A stretch of 64,000 nucleotides of DNA. Source: Balaenoptera acutorostrata. Lineage: Eukaryota > Chordata > Mammalia > Artiodactyla > Balaenopteridae. Below the pieces are notes generated by a model. The model saw nothing but the letters and a program-made list of their open reading frames with translations, was not told where the DNA came from and ran no database searches. A program made the translations under genes and the position numbers. The stretch spans positions 48,696,207 through 48,760,206 of the forward strand of contig NC_080078.1 of assembly GCF_949987535.1 (NCBI RefSeq), in the 5' to 3' direction. Positions 57,062 through 64,000 of this stretch are shown in pieces. Within the stretch, counting starts at the first letter, position 1. Every line of letters begins with the position of its first letter.

Positions 57062-57830
57062 AACATTATATAAGTTTCATATATATAACATTATACTTCT
57101 GCTTCTGAATATACTACAGTGTGCTCACCATCAAAAATTTAGTTTCTATCCATCACCTTACAGTTGGCCCTCTTTATGCATTTTGCCCTTCCCTCCCCCA
57201 CTTCCCTTCTGTTAACCACTACTCTGTTCTCTATATCTATGTGTTTGTTTTGGTTTGGCTTGGTTTGTTCATTTATTTTTTATTTGTTTGTTTTTCATAT
57301 TCCACATATTAGTGAAATCATATGGTATTTTTCTTTCTTCATCTGACTTATTTCACTTAGCATAGTACCCTCAAGGTTCATCCATGTTTCATCTTTTTTG
57401 ATGATAGCTGAGTAGTATTCCATTGTGTGTGTGTGTGTGTATATATGTGTGTGTGCCACATATATATGTATATGTATGTATATATATATAACATCTTTTT
57501 TATCCATTCATCTATTGATGGGCACTTATGTTGTCTCCATATCTTGGCTATTGTAAGTAATGAAGTGATGAATACAGGGGTGCACATATCTTTTCAAGTT
57601 AGTGTTTTCATATTCTTTGGATAAATACCCAGAAGTGGAATTGCTAGATCACATGGTAGTTCCATTCTTAATTTTTTGAGGAATATCCATACTATTTTCC
57701 ATAGTGGCTGCACCAATTTACATTCCCAACAGTGTATAAGGTTTCCCTTTTCTCCACATCCTCACCAACATTTATTTCTTGCCTTTTTGATGATAGCCAT
57801 TCTAACGGGTGTGAGGTAATGTCCCATTTT
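57062..57830 (-). mobile_element. L1 3' UTR, antisense, main part
   Basis: gacttatttcacttagcata, tgagtagtattccattgtgt, catctattgatgggcactta and gaagtggaattgctagatca: the reversed L1 3' UTR, with an internal TG/TA repeat (57424-57490). It is inserted in the old L1 around it. Confidence 0.92.
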
Positions 57831-58640
57831 CCTAAAAGGTGAAAATAACCAAAGGCCAATAATTATACTTAACTTCACTAGAAATTGCAGAAACAAATTC
57901 AATAGCAAAGATTAATTATTTGACACAGATTAGCAAAACTAAAAGGTCAGATAACCCCATGAGTGATCCAGAATGTGAAGAAACAAGAACTCTTATACAT
58001 CACTAGTGAGAGCGTTTTGTCCAACCTCTTTAAACAGCAATGTGGTAATATTTAGTAAAGTTTAAGATGCATATATCCCATACTTGGCACATGTACTTTT
58101 AGATAAATTCTCACACGTCTGTAGAAGGAAATGTGCATGAGGATTTTTATTGTAGAATTGGTTTTGGTAACACAGAAGTGGAAAAACCTAATGTGCATGG
58201 AATGAGTAGGATAAATAATGAAGCAATGAATACATAAAGTGGATTATTCATACAAAGAATTTTAACCAGACAGTTGGTGCTGTTAAAATGAATGAACGAA
58301 GCTTGCTTGGCTCAAGATGAATAAATCTCAAAAAGTGAAAAACCTAGTTGCAAAAGTATATACAGTATGATGCTATTTATATAAAGTATAGAAATGATAT
58401 TGGGTACATATATGCAGTAAAAGAGCTACATAGCAACTTCAGGACAATAACCCCTCTGAAGAGGGTACAAGGAGAAAGGATGTTGGGAGGAGGCTTGGGT
58501 GTTTCTGTACATTCTGTTTCCTTAGAGTTGATACCTAAAACAAACAAGGCAAAATGTCACCATCTGTTAAACTGTGTGTGTGAGGGGGGAGGGTTATAGT
58601 GTGTTTCATTTTCTGGATTTTTAAAATATGTTTGAAATAT
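57831..58640 (+). mobile_element. Old L1 3' region (continuation)
   Basis: caaaggccaataattatact, caagaactcttatacatcac, catgaggatttttattgtag and gcaaaagtatatacagtatg: 3' ORF2 and UTR of the older L1. Confidence 0.65.
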
Positions 58641-59404
58641 TTCATGGTTAATTTTTTAAAGAAAAAAATGGAAATTAGCATCACTTGACACAAATAGAAT
58701 TTACAGGTGAATACACATTAAATATATTAACTATCAAAGTATTAAAGTTTATGTGTGTACCACTTAAAATTATCTTATGTACCCTTTAGGGTACAATTAT
58801 CACTGTTACCCTTGGGAAACAGTGACCTAAGGTATTACAAATTAGCAAGTGCAGCTAAGTGTCAACCCAGCCACTTTCAGCAGGCACTCTTGCCCACCCC
58901 AGAGGACATGGGTACAGCATGTCACCATCTTTATCTTGCCTCTTGCCCCTTCTGCTCCCACTCATTACTGAAAGTCTTCCTATTATCCAAGGCCTCCCAC
59001 AAGCACTGTCTTCTTACATAATCTTGTCCAAACCAACCAGACTGGGCATTGTCAGGTATGCCTAATGATGCTCTGAATCATCAAGACCAGGTTACACCAT
59101 GCCCATTATCTTCTGTTGGGGAAGGTGGAGGAATATATTGTATCCTTTTTAGGCAGATTTCCATCAGAAAACAGTCAAAATAAAAAGGGATGTGACTCAT
59201 CTAATGAGGAAAATGATTTATATGAAACATATTTTTCAATAATGTCAGATAAATGAAATATTACTATAAACAACTTTAAAATATTTATAACAAATTACAA
59301 TAAATTTATTTTTTAAATGTATTTAGGACCTATTTTTCAAATTTTTCATCATTTGATAGTAACTTGGCATTTAACACATGAGTCTGCATATTGTGTAGCT
59401 CTAA

Positions 59405-59635
59405 GAAGTATATGAGCACAGAATCTGGAGTCAGACTGCCTAGATTTGAATCCTTGTCTACTAGGTACCAGCTAGGACCTGGGTAGGTTACTTAACCTCT
59501 CTGTGCCTAAATCACCTCATCTGTAAAATGGGAATGATATAGCGCCTTCCTTTTACAGTCAGTGAGAAAATTGCCTGGGACCCAAGTGCTTTATAAATAT
59601 TAGCTCCTATTTATAACTATAACTATAGATATATA
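59405..59635 (+). repeat. MIR SINE, sense
   Basis: atctggagtcagactgccta, taggttacttaacctctctg and tcatctgtaaaatgggaatg match the MIR consensus closely. Confidence 0.88.
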
Positions 59636-60689
59636 TTATTTTTGATTCTTCATTTGTTTTATAACCTGTATTTCTTTCTGCTAAATTAAGAGTTTTAGAT
59701 TGTGAATTATATCTGTCAGAATCCCTCTTATTTCAAGCTTTGCTTAGTAGATATTTAAAGAGAAAAAATTTTTCTTTCTACTGATAATTTGTCTACCATT
59801 TCTAAGAAATACCACTGGAGGTATTGATATCTGAGGACAATAATCTGGGGACAGAATGAATAAACTTGACTGTTGTAAATATCTGTGCTCTATTCAAGTG
59901 TATTTGAGTTGATCACATCTTCATCTGACTAAACTCTGCTGAATCATTCTTTCTTGGATGGAATGTTATTTTTAGAAATGGATCGTTATTCTCCCTCCTT
60001 ATCTTAGATTGTGTCTTTCTAGCAGACATTAAGGGCAAATGTGAAGAGCTCTTCTGATGCATTATTCAGAAAATCAGAAACTGAAGTTGGTTTGTATTAA
60101 AGACAATTAAAATTAGATGGATGCAGTGTCTGTGGAGGCAAGATTTTCTGCAGGGCAAAGATTTTCCCATTTTATCTTTTTGTATCATTTTAATGGTGAA
60201 AGCACCTGATTTTTAGTCAGACTAAAAGATATTTATCTCCTTTAATTCTCAATGTCAAGACATTCTTTTAACTCTCAGTGATCCTTTATGTGGTTCACAA
60301 TGTAACTATAATTTGAGATTCAAAATAATGAATTTATTATTCTTTTCCTTTTATTTTTCTAGATAATTTAGATGGTATTTATATACTTGAATTTAAGTGC
60401 TAAAGTTCTAGATTTTCTGGTGAAACATACAAGAAAGTGAGGAATGCAGGCTAGGGCAAAGGAAGGAGCTAAGCAAAGATAGAGTTTCAGGAGAAGTTTA
60501 GGGCTTTGAAGAACGAATTGCCCTGGAAGATTGCCCCCTTCGCATAGGCAAGGGGGCTGGGCTTTTTTACTCCCACATCAATCAGCCAATGGCTATAGGC
60601 CACCAGCACCTTGGAGGGTTAAATATATATGTTGAAAGACCTTGCCTTACTTGCTGGACCTCCTTGACTCCAATCAACTTCGGCTCTAT

Positions 60690-60900
60690 TCAAACTCCGA
60701 AACAATTGTCTCTGATCACAGCCGTCTTCCTACCACTTCTATTCTCTCTCTATTTCTCCTACCAAACCTGCCTTCACCTTCACAATGACCTCAGTTCCCT
60801 CCTCCCTCTCCTTCTTCACCCCTCTGTCCACTCTCCTCAGTATCACTTACTTCCGTAGCCAGCTTTAACTGCATGACCAGCCGTGACACTAAAGCTCTCA
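60690..60900 (+). repeat. L2/L3-like LINE fragment
   Basis: aatgacctcagttccctcct, cttccgtagccagctttaac and catgaccagccgtgacacta resemble an L2/CR1-type ORF segment. Weak. Confidence 0.4.
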
Positions 60901-61419
60901 TTCTTCAAGATACACTGTCCGCCCCCCCCCCAGTTCATTTGCATAGACTGTTCCCTCCAAATGGAACACCAGTTTCACCTTCTTGGCCTGACAAATTCCT
61001 ACCTACGTTTTAAGAACTATATAAAGTGCCATTTCATCTGTGAAGATTTATTTCACAAAGCCAGAGTAAGGGGCATGAAGTGGGTGGGCATTTGCTGTTT
61101 GTGGGCTTCCCATCATCCATTTTACCCTTCTCACCATCCCAATTTCCTCTGAGGAATTAGGTCTTCCCCAATGGATACATTTTTATAGGAAGGTAATGAG
61201 AAGCCTTGTTTTCCCTGCTAGACCCATCAGATTCATCATGGAGTCTTCCTCAACAGAGAGAGGAAGGTCCTAAAAGGATTGGATTCTAGTCCATCCCAGT
61301 AGCAATATCTGCCTCTGCTTCCGGAGATACTTTGATTCCTGGTCAACCGCATTGATTCTATAAACCTCCTAATAAGTTCCTTTGGCTTAAGGCAATCAGA
61401 TTGGGCTTCTGTTGCTTAC

Positions 61420-61590
61420 AAACAAAGAAGCCTCCTTTACTCCCACAGTGCCTTCTTATGTAGTGCCTACCACATGGCCTTGTACTTTTTGGTAAACATG
61501 TTTGTCTCCACCAGGCTAAGACACAATATCTAGCATTGTGTCTAACACATGGTGAGTATCAGTTCATACCTATTAAATGAACGAGTAAAC
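61420..61590 (+). repeat. L2 3' end fragment
   Basis: ttgtctccaccaggctaaga and attgtgtctaacacatggtg resemble the L2 terminus. Confidence 0.5.
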
Positions 61591-62124
61591 GTATGAATGA
61601 CAGAGAACAAGTTGTCTCCAGCTTTCCTTCTTATTAATATCTGAAACAAGCAAGTGGGCCATTTTTGTTCTAAAGATTTGCTTCTAGTCGTTATGAACAA
61701 GAGGATTCTGCATGAATTCCACAATGGCAAGTGGCAGGAATTAAGAAATAGACTTGATTAGAGAATTTTACAACTGAAGTATGAGCAGGAGAAGGCATAG
61801 ATTCCCATTTCTCCCACCATCTCACAGAAAGGTAATCTGGGTCCAGGTATTTCTGGACACATGCAAGGTCTACCTACTACACTGTACTTTGAGTACAATC
61901 ATGAGAAAGTGACCTTGTCAGAGGTGAGCTACTTGGGCATCCAGCTGCCTGGGAAAGTCAGATGTCCAGCACCTGGAGACCTTGGGGGCCCATTTGAAAT
62001 TTCAGTCCCTCTTGCTTTTAGAAGGTAGCCACTGATCTGATCAGAAGCTGAGTTTGGGTGCATCCTTTCTCACAGGGAGAAGGGGCAGCTTGTTTTCCTT
62101 GTGATCTGGAGTTGGCATCAGTAT

Positions 62125-62508
62125 TAGTTTGCTATGGCTGCCATAACAAAATACCATAGGCAAGGTGGCTTACACAGCAGAAATTTATTTTCTCACAGTT
62201 CTGGAGGCTGGATAGTCCATGATCAAGGTGTTTGCAGGGTTAGTTTCATTCTAAGGCTTCTTTCCTTGGCTTACAAAGGGTCACCTTCTCAATGTGTCCT
62301 TACATGATCTTTTTTCTGTGCCCGCACGCACCTGGTGTTTCTTCTGCTTATAAGGACACTTGTCGTATTGGATTAGGGCCCCACCCTAATGGCCTCATTT
62401 AATCACTTCTTTAAAGACCTCATCTCCAAATAAGGTTACATTCTGAGGTACTGGGGGTTGGGACTTCAATATATGAATTTTGACGGACACAATTCTGCCC
62501 ATAACAGT
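62125..62508 (-). mobile_element. MaLR-type LTR, antisense
   Basis: tattagtttgctatggctgc, agcagaaatttattttctca, ggattagggccccaccctaa and ctccaaataaggttacattc, ending acaattctgcccataacagt: near full length, same type as 9578-9990. Non-coding. Confidence 0.82.
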
Positions 62509-63368
62509 CCCCAAGTTAGATAGGGAGTAATGATAATAAGACTGCAGAAGTAATAAACTGTCTAGAACTCTCTACAAATTATATCTCTGACAAACACTGA
62601 AATACAAATTCATCTAGTTGGAGCACTTTCCACAATTACTGCTGCCTTAAATACTTCTCTGGCACACCTATTCACCCTTTTATTCCTGATGCTCATCCCC
62701 ACCACTTCTCAGTCACCTTAGAGCCCCTACCAGTACAAAACAGTTGGCCATTCAAAGGACTCCAGAGTCGTGAATGTCCTTTACATCAACTTCAGAATGG
62801 TCTCCTCAAATCCTCAAATCATTTCCTGACTGTAATTTCCCCCAAATTTGGAAATCATTAAACCATAAAAAGAAAATCAAAGCGTTGTCAAGATAACTTT
62901 TTCTGATAATTGAGCCCTCTTGTGTTAAAGAAAACTTGTATTTTAATACATTTGGAAAACCAAAAAGAAAATGACATGTAAAGGTAAAAGCCATGGGTAG
63001 AAATCTGTAGTGGTAAATCATTTCTCATATGTATATGGATGCAGAGTCAACCTTTCAAAATTTATTCTCACTCTTTAAAAGCATGTTAATAGGAGCAATT
63101 GCTATTTCAAACACAGATGAGTAGATCTTTCCCATTATTTTTCCTCTTTAATCATAAGTATAGGTAATATACAACCCAAAGCAGATATTTGACACTAAAC
63201 TTGTCCAGTGTTACTAAATTGATTGGATAACTTGAAGCATTCAAAATAATTGTAAACTGGCTTTTAAGTTTTTTGTGTTTGGGTTTTTTTTATAATTTAC
63301 AAAAGAAAGTGGACAACTCTGATATCTTGTCAGGAAGAAGAAAAACAAGAACCACTTTAAAAGTTCTT

Positions 63369-63655
63369 TGTTTCCCTGGTGGCGCAGTGGTGGAGAATCT
63401 GCCTGCCGATGCAGGGGACACGGGTTCAAGCCCTGGTCTGGGAGGATCCCACGTGCTGCGGAGCGACTGGGCCCGTGAGCCACTATTGCTGGGCCTGTGC
63501 GTCTGGAGCCTGTGCTCCACAGCAGGGGAGGCCACGATGGTGAGAGGCCCGCGCACTGCGATGAAGAGTGGCCCCCACTTGCCGCAACTGGGGAAAGCCC
63601 TCACACAGAAACGAAAACCCACACAGCCATAAATAAATAAATAAAATAAAAAATT
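63369..63655 (+). mobile_element. CHR-type SINE, sense
   Basis: gtttccctggtggcgcagtg (one head base changed), then cgggttcaagccctggtctg, ending ataaataaataaataaaata. An L1 tail follows directly. Confidence 0.95.
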
Positions 63656-63659
63656 AGAA

Positions 63660-64000
63660 AAAAAAAGACACATGCACCCCAATGTTCATTGCAGCACTAT
63701 TTACAATAGCCAGGTCATGGAAGCAACCTAAATGCCCATCGACAGATGAGTGGATAAAGAAGATGTGGTACATGTATACAATGGAATATTACTCAGCCAT
63801 AAAAAGGAACGAAATTGGGTCATTTGTAGAGATGTGGATGGACCTAGAGACTGTCATACAGAGTGAAGTAAGAAAGAGAAAAATATCGTATATTAATGCA
63901 TGCATGTGGAATCTAGAAAAATGGTACAGATGAACCGGTTTGTGAGGCAGAAATAGAGACACAGATGTAGAGAACAAACGTATGGACACCAAGCGGGGGA
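63660..64000 (+). mobile_element. L1 3' region, sense, runs off the window
   Basis: gttcattgcagcactattta, gtggataaagaagatgtggt and tggaatattactcagccata, then gcatgtggaatctagaaaaa: L1 late sequence of a fairly young type. 5'-truncated; its end is beyond the window. Confidence 0.9.

Larger units (their letters stand above)
40656..64000 (+). other. SEL1L2: SEL1L2 intron 3 (partial)
   Basis: Everything right of the exon 3 donor. Repeats are listed separately. Stretches where I see no gene or clear repeat: 40656-41194, 47341-47829, 48221-49027, 49700-50484, 58641-59404, 59636-60689, 60901-61419, 61591-62124 and 62509-63368. Assignment to intron 3 assumes that the gene continues; no further exon was identified. 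Confidence 0.65.

Noticed and set aside
16122..63682. Many open frames of 60-130 residues with similar Cys/Trp/Gly-rich or Gly-Arg-Ser-His-rich peptides
   Set aside because: They are translations of the CHR-type SINEs in either strand and recur at every copy.
40656..64000. SEL1L2 exon 4
   Set aside because: I searched the non-repeat stretches for the next conserved segment (start of the SEL1-like repeats) and found none; it is presumed to lie beyond the window.

Overview
This is nuclear DNA of a mammal, almost certainly a cetacean. Thirteen copies of tRNA-derived SINEs of the CHR type (5' heads reading ggacttccctggtgg or ggcttccctggtgg, long bodies, and tails of aataaataaat) are the signature of whales, dolphins and their close cetartiodactyl relatives. 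The rest of the repeat load (L1, L2, MIR, MER20, MER5A, MaLR-type LTRs) is ordinary placental-mammal material. Coding exons are sparse, short and flanked by canonical splice sites, so most long open reading frames here are repeats or chance.

Two protein genes lie head to head. On the minus strand is the 5' end of MACROD2: coding exon 1 (6383-6428) sits in a CpG island (about 5740-7020), coding exon 2 is at 449-565, and the gene continues off the left edge. On the plus strand is the 5' end of SEL1L2: coding exons 1 (13223-13280), 2 (32013-32068) and 3 (40487-40655), continuing beyond the right edge. The arrangement agrees with the human SEL1L2-MACROD2 neighbourhood as I remember it. The two start codons are about 6.8 kb apart. 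The MACROD2 promoter is a GC-rich, CCAAT-containing CpG island. The SEL1L2 promoter is CpG-poor and carries a near-perfect RFX X-box and an inverted CCAAT box about 100-130 bp upstream of the ATG, which would suit a testis-biased gene.

Layout: 1-6382 MACROD2 introns 2 and 1, with MIRs and a polypurine tract. 5740-7020 CpG island and MACROD2 promoter. 7020-13222 intergenic, with a SINE, an L2 broken by a MER20 and a MaLR LTR, another MaLR LTR and an L1 tail. 13281-32012 SEL1L2 intron 1 (old L1s, seven SINEs, L2, MIR). 32069-40486 intron 2 (L2s, SINE, MER5A, L1 tails). 40656-64000 intron 3, dominated by two younger L1 copies (about 41.2-47.0 kb and 52.27-56.40 kb), each broken and lacking its 3' end, older L1s with nested insertions, four SINEs and part of a fifth L1 at the right edge.

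The most notable non-routine observations are: a 694-bp poly(A)-tailed insert with 16-bp target-site duplications inside L1 ORF1 (41975-42668), which looks like a retrocopy of an unidentified transcript; the X-box/CCAAT pair at the SEL1L2 promoter; a G-quadruplex motif about 20-50 nt downstream of the MACROD2 exon 1 splice donor and a 32-bp Z-DNA-type tract further into the same intron; a perfect 17-bp hairpin created inside a MIR; and a 237-bp tandem duplication inside an L1 ORF2. I found no bacterial, phage, CRISPR or other defence-type system. Repeat-family names are recalled consensus matches, not database results.
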